Shown here: piece by piece, positions 1 to 13,600 of the stretch
Numbering within the stretch: the stretch's first letter is position 1
Layout of the letters: each line of letters opens with the position of its first letter
Assembly: GCF_018143015.1 (NCBI RefSeq)
Contig: NC_054748.1
Span: 17,177,356-17,241,355, forward strand
DNA: 64,000 bases
Reading direction: 5' to 3'
DNA from: Lytechinus variegatus
Lineage: Eukaryota > Echinodermata > Echinoidea > Temnopleuroida > Toxopneustidae
The notes under the pieces: generated by a model
Seen by the model: only the letters and a program-made list of their open reading frames with translations
What the model was told of the DNA's origin: nothing
Database searches by the model: none
Position numbers and translations under genes: made by a program

Positions 1-1100
1 ATCAACCATACGTCTCGCCATTAAATGCAACTTTGCCCTTGATTTACTGCCCTGCTTTTTTACAACAAGGGGTATAAATCTGTGTGCTATAATCAAAACT
101 GATCAATCTATTATAAAATTGCAACAGAAATTTGCAATTGATGATAACAAACCTTGCAACACCCCCTAAGTAATATAAAAGTGACATAATATAAAAGGAG
201 TCTTTACAACCTCGGCAGTACAAGTAAATTTGGCCAACTTAAAATCATTTTAACCAAAGAAAGCAATGTTAAACAAGGAGTAATTTTATTCTGATGTAAT
301 TGTGTGCTCAATTAGACATTGGATGTTCCTGACATAGAGTAGACCCATGTGTTTAAAGGATAATTTTTAGACATATACCTTCTTCAAAATGAAAATTTAC
401 ATTCTGCTTAATCCTAAAAATATCCTCTAACATTTCCTTTGCAAACTGAATGCATTCGACTTACATGAAAAGAAGAGTGCATGTGACCTTTCACCAACAC
501 GGCGAGGGTTTTGTTGATAATGATGTCTGAATTATTGAAATTATCAAGTTACGATGCCCAAACCTCTCCTCTTCAACCTTTCTTCCCAACAGATTGGTTC
601 TCTATGACCGAACATGCTTTTTAAAAAAGCAACAAAACAGTCTTTTTCAGTCATATCATTAGTTGGGATAATCCTCAAAAGTATTCATTCAAGGCAGGGT
701 ACACTCTACGCAAGATTCTAAATACACCGTAATTCTTTCAAAGGTCATAGATGACAGAGCGATCCATCCAGAGAACATTTTGCTGGTGATCATGGAGCAA
801 AAACCAAGAGTGTGAAGATTTGTCTATCACCTATCGCGTCATGAACCAACTTGAAACCACGGATGAGTATCATCACAAATGGCCGCTCTTTCACGATATT
901 ACTAAATCAGTCACTAATGATGAATTCATTCTTGGCCAGTAAACCGGCAATATTTCAATAAAACACATAATTGTAGCTCACTATAATAGATGAGACAGGT
1001 CATTCAGCACAATTAAAAAAGACAGTCGGTGTTCACAGCTATTGAAAGAGAATTTGATTAGCCGACCTTGAATTCGTCACAGAAATTTTGTATAATACCA
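1..1100. other. Flank downstream of API5, no gene seen
   Basis: A/T-rich sequence without a convincing ORF, RNA gene or classified repeat. Part of it may be API5 3' UTR. Minus-strand AATAAA occurs at 1224-1219 (inside a MITE) and 290-285; neither is supported as the real poly(A) signal. Confidence 0.4.
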
Positions 1101-1614
1101 GGGAGGTGTTTCATAAAAAGTTAAGTGCGACTGAAACTCATACTTGATTAATAATTGCATGGGTTATATAACGCATCATCGCATTGGTCAAATCAATCTC
1201 GGACAACATGCACCACTGTTTATTCACCAACAAGGTTAGGCATTAAATATCATGTGCGGGTTGACGTCTAAGCTATGACACTGATGGAGTGTTGCAAGAA
1301 ACTTTTGTTAAATTGGTTGGGTGTTGCAATAGATTGGAGTCAACTAAAAATAAGCGTTAAATCAAAGTCAGGTGTGTGCTCAAGGCCGGCCTTGAGGTTA
1401 GATTTGCCGGCCTTGGCCTTTGGGCCGAGTCATGTGCATACAGTCAACGGGCGTTTCATCCATCGACCTCGTGACTCGGAAGTACCGGCCTTCACGTCAT
1501 CCCTGATCAAAGTACCAATGCTTATTTGGGGGGTATTGCGCATGATAGGGGATTGAACGCAAGTTTCATGCAAACCCGCAGAAGTCGCACTCATCGATTT
1601 GTGAAACGCCCCCC
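1101..1614. mobile_element. MITE with GTTTCAYAAA ends, downstream of API5
   Basis: Left GGGAGGTGTTTCATAAAA with AGTGCGACT, right AGTCGCACTCAT...GTGAAACGCCCCCC: inverted ends of about 30 bp with mismatches. No clear target duplication. It may lie in the API5 3' UTR or just beyond. Confidence 0.65.
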
Positions 1615-1699
1615 TCAGGTATGACAGAGGTGGAATAACTACAGACTAGAGTGAAGTATTCTGTCTATTTACAGCTAGCATACAATGATGATGGGTTAT

Positions 1700-4600
1700 C
1701 TAGTAGTATCGACCCCTCCCTCTTCCTCTGTTGCGACCGCGACCGTAGCCTCCTCGCTGGTTCTGGTACCTCTGATTACCTCCTAGCAAACAAAAGATAT
1801 AAAATAGTAATGGTAAGACGATCTTGCATGAAATATGAATGATGCAGGACTACAATAGAACAAAATCACTTCACATGGGCCGTTTGATAAAGAAAAGGGG
1901 TATTATGGCTCCTAAAACGGGCCAGTGATAACAGAAAAAGAGGTGGATTTTGTAAGGCAAAATTGTAAATTTTAACGAAAAGGGTGTTACTGACTAAAGG
2001 TAAATCATGACTCTATTTTATTGAGTAGTGAATTGGTGTGTTATCATTTAAGTGGGCCTATATTACAAGACTACACTGCTCAGAGAATAGGGTCCATGGT
2101 TGCATTATGGGTAATGAACATGGGGGGTTGTTTAAAAAAACTTTTAAGTATGACTTAGAGTCGCACTCAAATGTCTAGTTGCTCGCTGTATAAAAAGCAT
2201 GGCAGTATTGGTCAGATCATGACAAGAGGACGCGCACTACTGCGTATTGATCAATAAGATTGCGCGTTGTATATCGTGTACGCGTCAGCATTCAAGTGCG
2301 ACCTAAGTCATACTTAAACCATTGTGAAACACCCCTTGGTCAGACACGAGTAGCTGAGGTGGGGCTCTCAAGGCTGCTGGCTCATAAGCCCTTTAAAAGG
2401 AACATTTCCGAAGTATAAGACAGATGCTAAACTCACCATAATTATCTCCATAGTTGGTGTAAGCCCTTTAAATAGAACAATTCTGAAGTATAGGAAAGAT
2501 GCTAAACTTACCATAATTATCTCCATAGTTGGTGTAAGCCCTTTAAATAGAACAATTCTGAAGTACAGGTAAGATGCTAAACTTACCATACTTATCTCCA
2601 TAGTTGGTGTAAGCCCTTTAAATAGAACAATTCTGAAGTATAGGAAAGATGCTAAACTTACCATAATTATCTCCATAGTTGGCATCCCCGCCTCCGGGCG
2701 CCGAGCCTGCCTTCTGACTGTACTTGCCGCTGGGGGGTGCGTACATACCCCTGTTACCCCTCCTCTGCCCACCTCCACCACCGCCTCCTCTATTCTGCTG
2801 TTTCTTCTTGGCAGGTGTAGATCCCTCAGGGAATGTGATGGGAGTGATGTTACTCCTCTTTTGTCTGATGTAAATTGAAAGGAAAATGGAAGTATGATTA
2901 AGACTAAAGGAATGTAATTACAAACATATACCAAGTCAAATCATCTCTAGTGGGGTTCACACGAGGGCCCTCAACTTGGAAGTTATCTAAACCTCAAAGT
3001 TAAAGTAACAATGACAGCTATAACTTTTAAGTTTATGTCCGTATAGGCAGTGTCGTAGTTTAAAACTACAAGATGACTGTAAGTTTTGGAACCAGTGGCA
3101 TTACGAAATGTCTGCTGGACATAAATCTTGTTCTACCCTAAGGTTACTCACATCTGAACGGTGTCAAATTTCCCATGAAAACACATGACAATCGGTCTTT
3201 AACTCGACTATTGAATTCTGCATGGATCCCATATCATGGATCACAATGCTCCACAGTGTACCGGTACCAACCGGTACGTTGTGGAGCATTGTGGCCCAGC
3301 GGATTAGTCTGATTTTTGAAACAGAGGGTCGTGGGTTCGAATCCCAGCCTTGGCATCATTTCCTTCAGCAAGAAATTTATCCGTATCATGCTGCACTCAA
3401 CCCAGGTGAGGGGAATGGGTACCCGGCAGGATTAATTCCTTGATTGCACTGAGCACTGAAAGATGAATGCAAGGAATGCTCCCCAGGGAGTGGAAATTGT
3501 GCACTTTTCGTGCTTGATTGAAATGAATCCAATGTCCGGGGTAATAATATGCTGTAACGCGCTTTGAGCCATTCTGGGAAAAGCGCTTTATAAAAATTGG
3601 CTATTATTATTATTATCATTATCAAATGCAGCTCGAGCAAGGCCGGGGTAATTATAATAATAAACACTGCACCTCCGAATAGATTATTTCTAGAGAGATT
3701 GCGCTAAAATGCCTATTATTATCATTACCAGGAAGCTTTTGGTTAAACCGAAAAAAGACAAATTCTTGATGATGATCTGTCAATACATACCCTGGTTGTT
3801 CTTTCGGTGATGGTGGTTGCTTAGTAACCGGTCTCCATGACAAAATGACAGAACTCTTATAAGACGGGGGATTGTGGAACAGATCCTGAATCAAAACAAA
3901 GAAAGAGACGGGACTTACTTCAAAAACATTCAATTAAAAACATAGGTTAACATTACAAAGGTCAAACTTAAAAAAAATCCAGAACTCTGATGTGTATTGT
4001 ATGTAATATCGTTATTATGGGGGGAAAAACAGGAAGAATAAATTGTGCAGACATTTTTTTTTACAAGAATTGTGACTGAAATACCATTCTTAATTCATCC
4101 CATGGGGAAATTGAAAGTATAGCATATTGTGAATATGGCATAAAATTTGGCAGGGTTTCCGGTCCCTTTATTTTTTTTACTTTCGTGAAGTAAAACGATA
4201 CCTAATGTGAATCTGAACATACCTTTGTTAGTAGATCAATATTTGATGTAATTCTGAGAGCTACCACTTTGAGTTTGTTTTCATCTGTTTTCAGCTGATC
4301 GCCAACCTTCCCCTCCAACGCTAAACGAAGCTGTCTCTTGTACAACTGAACACCTCGAGCAAAGTACTGCAACCTATTAGGATAAGACAAATATATTGCA
4401 TTACGGTCAACTTCAAAAAAGTTTGAAACTGTTTTTCACAAACCTTTAACCCAAAACAAAATTGCCAAGTCCCAGCAGAATTTTCCCTCCCCGAGGCTGT
4501 ATGATCTCCCAAAACAGCGCAAACTTGTCAGAGTTAACATTCATCTAAACAAATTTTTTTCACAGCATGAATAAAGCAGAGTCTTTTATTAGACACTTAT

Positions 4601-7600
4601 TTGATCCTTTAGGCATGACAAAAGCATCAGGTGCCATTACAACTAGATGATGAAAGAAACAGATGAAAGAAACATAGCAATGTAAACACAAGCCTTTAGA
4701 GAAGGCTTTGTGTGTTTTATGACGTTTATCAAACGCATAATGCCTGAAAAAAAGACTAATTGCGAAAGGTCAGGCGAATGTGTACTCAGCCTCAGAGCCT
4801 TTAGGAACCGGACTTTGATTCCTTACGCTATTTGTTTCCAACTTGCGCGATTGCTACCTAAGAGGTAGCGGCCCAACAGTCTGTGAGCATATCGTTCGCA
4901 CCATTGAACTCCTGACCAGTCATCAGCATCGATGGCGCGGATCAGCACATCGCCATGCTCATACATGTACATGATTCATACCTTTACGTCTCTGCTCGAA
5001 TCTAAAAGGATTGGCTGGATTGCGTGTTCATCCGGGTCTTCCCAACTCTCTTCGCCAAATGCTCGTCTCATCTCATCTCAGTCACTTACTAACAAGAAAA
5101 ATAGCCAAGACAAGAGGCCTTGAGAATAGACTTTGTAAACACTTACCTGAGCCTAAAATCCTTTAGCCTTTCAGCGACAGCTTCTTCCTCGCTGGTGAGG
5201 TATTCAGGGTGCTTTCTGGCTAGCTGGTGGAATGTGTACATCAAACATTCAACGTACGAGAACTGGAGCTGGGGATCTTCACTGGCAGGTGTGTTCTCAC
5301 TGTCTTCATTTTCAGCTGGTGGTGGTAATGGCATGTACTCCTGTATATAAATATGAAAATATGATCATTAAAGATAGGAAGTGGAAAGAGTGCATGACTA
5401 GCTGGTGTTTTCTCACTTTCTTCACTCTCAGTGGGAGGGCATCATTGCATGTACTTCTGTAAATATATAATGGAATTTTCATTTTCAATGAAGTATTTAG
5501 CATGGAGAATATAACAATTTACAATGGAATATGGAGCATCTGGGTAACTCCAAAAAGACATGTCATTGTTCAAAAAAGAGAGTTGGACGTTCCGGAAATT
5601 TCTTGAGTTGCAGGGCAGTCCCGAAACAGATGCGAAATACTTTCACCAGAGGAAGAACTTACCACTAATGTGCTGAAGAGGTTTGCTATGTGAGGTTCGT
5701 CTGGTAGATCACCGCAGTTGGACGCCATCTCGGCGAGCAGTTTCAACATTTCTAGTTTGGCGCCGTCGGAATCCGAGTCTTTCTCCTTGTCTTTCTTCTC
5801 TTCCTCCGTTGCCCCGTTCTCATCGGGCGATGAAGCAAGGGAGCTTAGGTTGGGTAGGACACGTTCACATATGTACGACACAAATGCAGTTGATTGAACG
5901 TTTTTCTGTGACAAAACATCAGAAGTTGAAGATATGAACAGATGTACTAATGCTCAAAAGTTAGTGCACCCTACACGAAAATGAACACATTAAAATGTTT
6001 GAGTTCTGTAATTAAATATGTAATTGTTAAGTCAGGTGATAAAATATTACATTCAATAAAGTTTCTCTGGACTCGCCAACTTTGTAGTGTTGCTGTGGTG
6101 GGGTTCACTAATTTTGAGCACAACTCTACATTCAAACTTGACGATATAGACACATAGATGGAAGGAAACTATCGAGTTCCATGCATAAACTGAGATGCTA
6201 CTTTACAAGTTTGGCTCGTACTTTCTGTTGCATTTTCCTGCAAGTATTTCAAGTTGATGAATGAATAGAAAGGGGGATATTCAACAAGAATTCGAAGAAA
6301 GGAAGGGAGCTTGTCAAGACAATTATGTAGCCTAACAGCCAGAGACAAAAAGAGAGCAGCAATTGCAGGGGGGGAGGGGTCTTAGGAGAAGTGGAAGAAG
6401 GGGTAAGTTTGAATTGAGGAATAGAAGGGGTAAACATGGTAAAGTAAACATCCAATTTTGAAAATAAAATTAGTAGAATAGAAAAATTACTAAAATTCGA
6501 AGGAAGTCTGATGCGCATTATCAATTCGCCAAGACCCTGTATTGCAATTAAATTTGCAAATCAAAACTGCGAATTACAGTGCGATCCGTTTTTCTCATCA
6601 TCACCATCAAGCTCTTTATAAAAAAATGAAGGTACTGCTCATTTTTATTCCAGCTCCATATCGACCCTAACAAATGAACTATAACACCTCAAATGAAGAA
6701 GTGTGGACATACATGTACAACCAATGATACCTTAAGGTATCCATGTATATTTCATTCTTCCTGAGGATTTTTTCCCCATCATCCTATTCTGTTACAGGGA
6801 GGAATACCTACGTGCGAGGAAAAGACTTACCGAAAAGAATGGCATGGCTTGGCGAATGCACTGTATCAACCTATCAACGCAGTCAGAGTCTGTGTGCTGT
6901 GAAGAAACATTGGAAAATATACAGTATCGATAATTATTAATGTAGACCGTATTGACTACTGCTGAGGTGAATGGGAACGAAATGGGATCAAAATAAAGTC
7001 ATCTCAGAGACAGATGGAATCACATTATGTGAACGAATGATGTATTAAATGTAATCGGTGTTATAGCTACAGTGGACGGCAGCAGTCGGACCAACTGGCA
7101 CAGTTCGACCATCACTCATCATGAAAAACACTGCTTCCGTCCTCCACTAATTTCAAATGAAAAGCGTTTCAAAACTAACTCCTTGGAAAGAGGAATTGCA
7201 GTTGTACTTAAGTTTTCAGATATGATTATTTATGTCTGAGGCCAACCTTTAACGTCATCATCCGAAAGACATGACCAGGGCTCGAACCTCAATTTGCGTC
7301 AATTTGTAACTTCCCCACATAGCTTGGGATTACAGGCGCACGCCACAACTTGCGTTCATTTCCATCTTTAATCTTGTTTAATTTGCATAATTTACATTAA
7401 ATATTCTTAAATTTGATAGATATTATTTATTATCAAAGATTTGCTCATGTCAGATTGTTGTTACATGTTCCTTCATATTTTGTTTTAAACTGCTAAATCA
7501 GCATGAAAAAACTTGTTACGCCATAAAATAGCGACCACCACTAAAATGGTTCTAGCTAAGAACCCTGAATGTAGTCAGTTTGTTTAATTCAGCAAAAGTA

Positions 7601-10600
7601 AAAACAATGATACAATTATGAATTTGGCTACATGTATAGATAATTTAACCCAATTCCTTCTGGAACCAGTACCATCCTGTACAAAGTCTATGAGAATGAT
7701 TGAAATCAGGAATCAACAGGTTAACTGCATTCCAACATGTACAAACCTGGAAATCGGATGTGAGATCTGCCTGCTCTGTAACTAGATCAAGTAATTGCTT
7801 CCTTCCTAATAACGTCTGCATGCTGGTTAATCCAGTCAAAAGCTTCATGAATATAACAAACTCTTCCCCGGTCACATCAGCAAGTACCTAGCAAACAAGG
7901 AAAAAATGATTGAGAATAATAAGATTATGATGGGGAATACTGGGAAGAAAAAGGTGATGAAGGTGATCATTATTATTATTGTCATCATTATCATCCCCAA
8001 TACCACTTTCACCAGCATCCTCATCATCACTATTACCACAATTGTCATCATCATCATCATTGTCACCACCACCACCATCACCATTATCATATTATACCCC
8101 AATCATCACCATCATCACCACCATCATCATCATCATCATCACCATCACCATCATCATCATCATCACCCTTGCCATTAATACCACCTTCATCACCACCTCC
8201 ACTACCATCATCATTACCGGAAACCCTCATTATCAAAATCATAAAGACAAAGTTCACCTCTTTTGATTTCTCCACCAGAAACTCCTCAACATCTTTAGGT
8301 ATGCGGTCTGGAGGCAACGTCTGAATCTTGTTGCTGAGGAACTTAATAGCTCGATCTCTAACCTTGTCTTCTCCCGATAAAATCTGATTAAAGATTCCAC
8401 CAAGAGTACCTGCAAAAAAATCAGATCATTTCAAATCACTTATTTATAATTCATTGAATACTGCTTTAAAATATAGGCTAAGAAAAGCAAGGGTGATACT
8501 GGAGTGCCCTGAGATTCACCTTTAAATGCACTGATCCTTTTAAGGAATTAACTTGTAGAAGACAATATATAAATACCTAAATCTGGAGATGTTTAAAAAA
8601 ATTTAAACCGTTGTTCAAACAAATTTGGTCACTACTACCATGTTTTTGGCTTTAAAGATAAATTCCAGTTTTGGTAACGATCTCAAACTGACTTTTTACA
8701 GAATCTAATAAGATGACCACCCAAGTGTCTGTTTGTATGAATAAAAAATATGTGCCAAAAGATTCTGGAAGAAATTGTGTAATTGCTGAGAAATAAGCAA
8801 AATAAGCGTGGATTCGGTCACTTCCGTCGGGTCTTTATTCTAGCAATATTAACCCTATCTAGGCCGGGGGGGGGGGCCTCGGAGGCCCCCCCCTCAACGA
8901 ATCGCGCGATATTTTCGCCGTGCGAAATTTTTTGACCGCGCCGCTCGCTGACTTTTTACTTTCAAGTCTTGCGCAACTTTTGAGACCAATTTTGCATCAC
9001 CCGGGTACGTGGTTCCGAAATTACGCAACATTATGTAAGTGCATGTCAGACCGAAAATTGCTCAAAAACGTGATTTCGTGTACAAAGTCAATGCAAATTG
9101 TGTTTTCAACCAAAATTCATAAATGTATGATTATTTATTGTTTTTCTAGTCTAAATGTATTCATTTTATGCTTTTTATGATCACAGAAGAGTCCCCAACA
9201 AATTTCATTGAAAAAACAATGAAAAACAAAAGGTCCAAAAAACAATGAAATACATAAGAAATTGCAAAAAGCAATATAATACATAAGAAAATGATTCGAT
9301 ATCACAATTTTTTTCATGTACGCTTGCTAAGGACACCACAAAGAGTTTCTATACCAAAAATTAGTACATTTAGAGCTTTATTTAGGGAGTTAGAGGGAAA
9401 AGTATGATTTCGCATACTAATTACGCATAAATTAGCATAATCACTTAATAGCGATTCGCATGAAATAAATTACTATACAATCTTGTAGATTATGCCCCAG
9501 GCAACCCGCGTGCCAATTTTCGGCGCGATCACGCGGTCGACGGCCGAGATCTTTGGGGGGGGCCTGGGAGGCCCCCCCCCGGCCATAGGAACTCCCAAAA
9601 TACCCCGGCCTAGATAGGGTTAATACACTGTCCCACGTGTGCCTATCTGTGTTGGTGATCTTCAGTGTGAACATTTTTCAGCATAGATTTCAAGATTTCA
9701 CAAAGTTCAGTTTATGTAACTGTACCAGATCTAGATCCTTGATAATATTCTGACAATTAAGCCTGGTTTTACAGACTTTCTCATGAAATCAGTGTTTACT
9801 GCAACTACTGGCATTTCTCTTTAATATGGGAATAATAAGTCTTTGATTTGCATGTTAAAGTAAAAATTGAGTTAACACCACATTTTAATGTGGGATAAAC
9901 TTTCGGATTCACACTGCAAATTTCTAGGGAAGTAGTTTAGTCTGGGGTTAATTGAGAAGTGAAAAAACAATCATTAAGCCACCTGCAAACTACATAAAAG
10001 GTAGTTGTACATTATCACATTATTATAATCATTTAAGAACCTGTATTGAATTATATATTGTACATAAAAGTACAATGTCATAAAATATCACCTATCTAGA
10101 CATTCAGCTGTGCAAGCTACGTAGTACCACCTGTATAGGTACAGTAGTATTCTACATGAAAGCACAATATCATAAAGTAGCACCTGTATCAGAGGAGATA
10201 TTACCTTTAGGATCTATATTGTATAGAGCCATAAGAGCCGACCTGACAATGTTTAATTCAGGAAGATCATCTGATTGAAGAAGCTGCGTTAAAACGTCTG
10301 CAATCCTTAGTAGATGATCAGCCGAATCTCTGCATAGGTTGGGTAGTTCTTTGATGGCTTGACGGCGGATCTGAAAAGGGAAAGACAGGGTAGGAAATAA
10401 TTGTTCATTACATGGGGGCTATCTTTTTCTTGACGTTGGGGCGATTGCATGATTTTGGGGGCTATTTATTTCATTTTAAAGGACAAGTCCACCCCAACAA
10501 AAACTTGATTTGAATAAAAAGAGAAAAATTCAACAAGCATATCACTGAAAATTTCATCAAAATCGGATGTAAAATAAGAAAGTTATGGCATTTTAAAGTT

Positions 10601-13600
10601 TCGCTTATTTTCAACAAAATAGTTATATGAACGAGCCAGTTACATCCAAATGAGAGAGTTGATGACATCACTCACTCACTATTTCTTTTGTATTTTATTA
10701 TATGAAATATTTTTATTTTCTCGTCATTGTCATGTGAAATGAAGTTTCATTCCTCCCTGAACACGTGGAATTCCATTATGTTAACATTTTGTGCTTCAGG
10801 CAATGAGGTCCTAATCATCAAATTCGTAAAAATTGAAATATTGTATAATTCAAACAATAAAAAACAAAAGAAATAGTGAGTGAGTGACGTCATTGACTCT
10901 CTCATTTGGATGTAACTGGCTCGTTCATATAACTATTTTGTTGAAAATAAGCGAAACTTTGAAATGTCATAACTTTCTTATTTTACATCCGATTTTGATG
11001 AAATTTTCAGCATTGTGCTTGTCTGATTTTTCTCTATTGATTTAAATCAACATTTTTCTGAGGTGGACTTGACCTTTAAGGGCTTCTGTTATGGGCAAAG
11101 AGCAATCATGCAGTAGATTGTAAATGCAGATATCATTCTGCTGTAATCTTGAATATTGATTGTGACAGATTTTGGAGCACCCCAGAACATGCTTTTGGGA
11201 GAATTTTAGGGGCAAACTGGGCTCTCGCTCGTTGCCCTCATGTTATTCTTACGCTGGTCAAAGACGAAGAATAACGCATCAGCAAACTTCTAGCTATACC
11301 CATTTCAGTGGTGGTCGCTATAACAAAGATTTTCAGGTTGAGTTACAGTGGTCTTAAAGTCAAAAGTCAAATATAAGTGCGCGCCCGTCTAGGGAACCCA
11401 GATTGGCTGGCTCCTCCAAAAATGCGCCTTTAAATATCTTTGACAGATATATGGCAATATATATACAAATGCTCTGCATCATCATCATCAAAAGAGAAGG
11501 AAATCCATTGAAAATAAACAAATATAAGAATATTTAATGTAAATTATGCAAATAAAATTAAGTTAAAGGATACACACAAAGAAAATTCACGAAAGTGATG
11601 ATTATAGACAAATTATATATGAATGGAAAGGTCTTGTCTTTTTATACACAAATATGTCACTAAAAAGTCTTACAGATGTTGTGGAAATGCAAGAAATGAC
11701 ATTAATAGAGACCCTTCTCAGCCCCCCAGCCGCCCCCAGGCAGACATTCACGCGATCGAAAACAGTCGAGAATAATGACGTCACATGATCGACTACACAC
11801 TATCTCTCTGTGCATAATACACTGATACACCTTCCTGGTCTCTATTTTTCTTCGAATTTACCGTTTTCTTCATGTGTTGTGATATCCGATTTCGACATCT
11901 TCAGACTATAAGAGAACCAGAACTGTGTTACTTTGTCCATTTTTATTGAATTATGAACTGGAAAGACCGATTTTGTCCACTCGACAGTCTTCGTTGTGTT
12001 GCTCTGATTCCAAGCTGTAGTGTACGGTCCCATTCACTTGCTGCCGATGCAGGTTACGCTGTTTGATCCAGTCAAAAGTCAAGGTAAGCATGTTTGGAAA
12101 CTGTAGTCTGTACTTGTTCTGACGATGCATTCAGGTCAGATGACAGATACAGATCTGATATAATTTTAGAATCATGCATTTTGGCATGACTACTATTAAA
12201 ATTAAAAAGTCTTTATTTTAGAAATAATGTTTTTGCACAATTCCAGCAGATTTTTCTTCACAAAGACTTCAGTCAGATTTCTAAATAAACTGGTCAGGAC
12301 TCAGGCGATTAAATTATTTAGGAGCACTGGCATGGACCATGGCTGAAAATATGCTGTTTCAGAGGAATGTTTGGCATTATCGTAGTTTTTGTCACCAGTC
12401 CATTCACTGCCGTTTATTTCGTCAACGGCGGTGATCCACTCCCATTGACTTTGTACACAACGAGCGCACAAACACCAAATTTCACGATAAGGCCGAATGT
12501 TTTCACGATAAGGCCAAATGTTTAAGTTTTTATTATACACAGGTCTAGTACCCAATGCGTTTATGCTCAGGAGGGCCCTGTATCGTATACATCCAGATAC
12601 ACAGAATTATATCACCATAATGCCGATGTCATGAAGCAAGACAAATTTTCAGCAGTGGTTACCCTGATCATGCTGATTCCTGGCCAAAACTAGAGTCTGG
12701 TGTTTCTACATATGAATGCGTAGTGCCTTCAACATAAAACAATGAAGATAAATGCACTCTTTGTAATGACACAGAGTACCGTACCTCAAGTGATTCACTA
12801 CCGCTAAGTGGTAAGTAGAGTGGGGCCTACACAAACATCACTTGAGCGTTGAGGTAGAGCACCAGTGTTCTGAGTGGAATTTTTCAGGTGTCTAAACCTA
12901 CTATTATTTGTTGTTGACCGGGAATTACATGCCACCGCACGTCGTCAATCATCAAGATAATGAAATTCATACTTTGATTTGATTATTTAAATTATTTCTT
13001 TATTTTTTCTCTCTTCTACACACAGATCTGCACACTTGCTGACTCTGGTGACTTCTGGTCTCTGCTCGCTACTTCAATCTGGGAGATTCCGTCATGTCTT
13101 CTTACTGATTTGGATATAGCCATTTTTTTTTTCACTCTTTCCAGGAGCTACGATGCAAGTTTTGGACTGATAATGATGCAACAGAAAATTTATCTTTATC
13201 GATCTTGGAAACGATTTTGAGCACAGTTTTGGAGAGAACTAAAAAAATTGACTTGGACAGGAATACAGCTTGTCGAAAATAAGAACACACAACTTAAAAC
13301 GAAAAAAACAATTTTAATGTTATTAGGGCATTTTGCAAGAAATTTTCTAATCAATCACACGTCCCAAATCAAGGGTAAGTCCTTTGATTAAAGACAAACA
13401 TGTACATGTAGTTGAACTGCTATTGCAACTCAACCTTATTACGCTTGAATTTGAATTTAAGACTTACGCTTGATTTGCAATGGAATATAAGTTTCTTGCA
13501 GTGCCCCATATTTGTGTTTTGTTATCAGATATCTAACGTGCTGATTTTTCTCGAAAGGTATAATATATTTGTCCTTTTAAACGGTATTTGAATATGGGTA

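Noticed and set aside
2461..2660. Cassette micro-exons made from each 75-bp unit (acceptor CTTCAG to next donor)
   Set aside because: The resulting 46-nt exon is out of frame and stops, and no downstream frame restores API5.
2368..2934. 188-codon minus-strand ORF with a repeated 25-residue unit
   Set aside because: It is the translation of the 75-bp intron repeat plus API5 exon 11 in the wrong frame.
7906..8317. His-, Ile- and Asp-rich ORFs on both strands
   Set aside because: They are translations of the (ATC)n microsatellite in an API5 intron.
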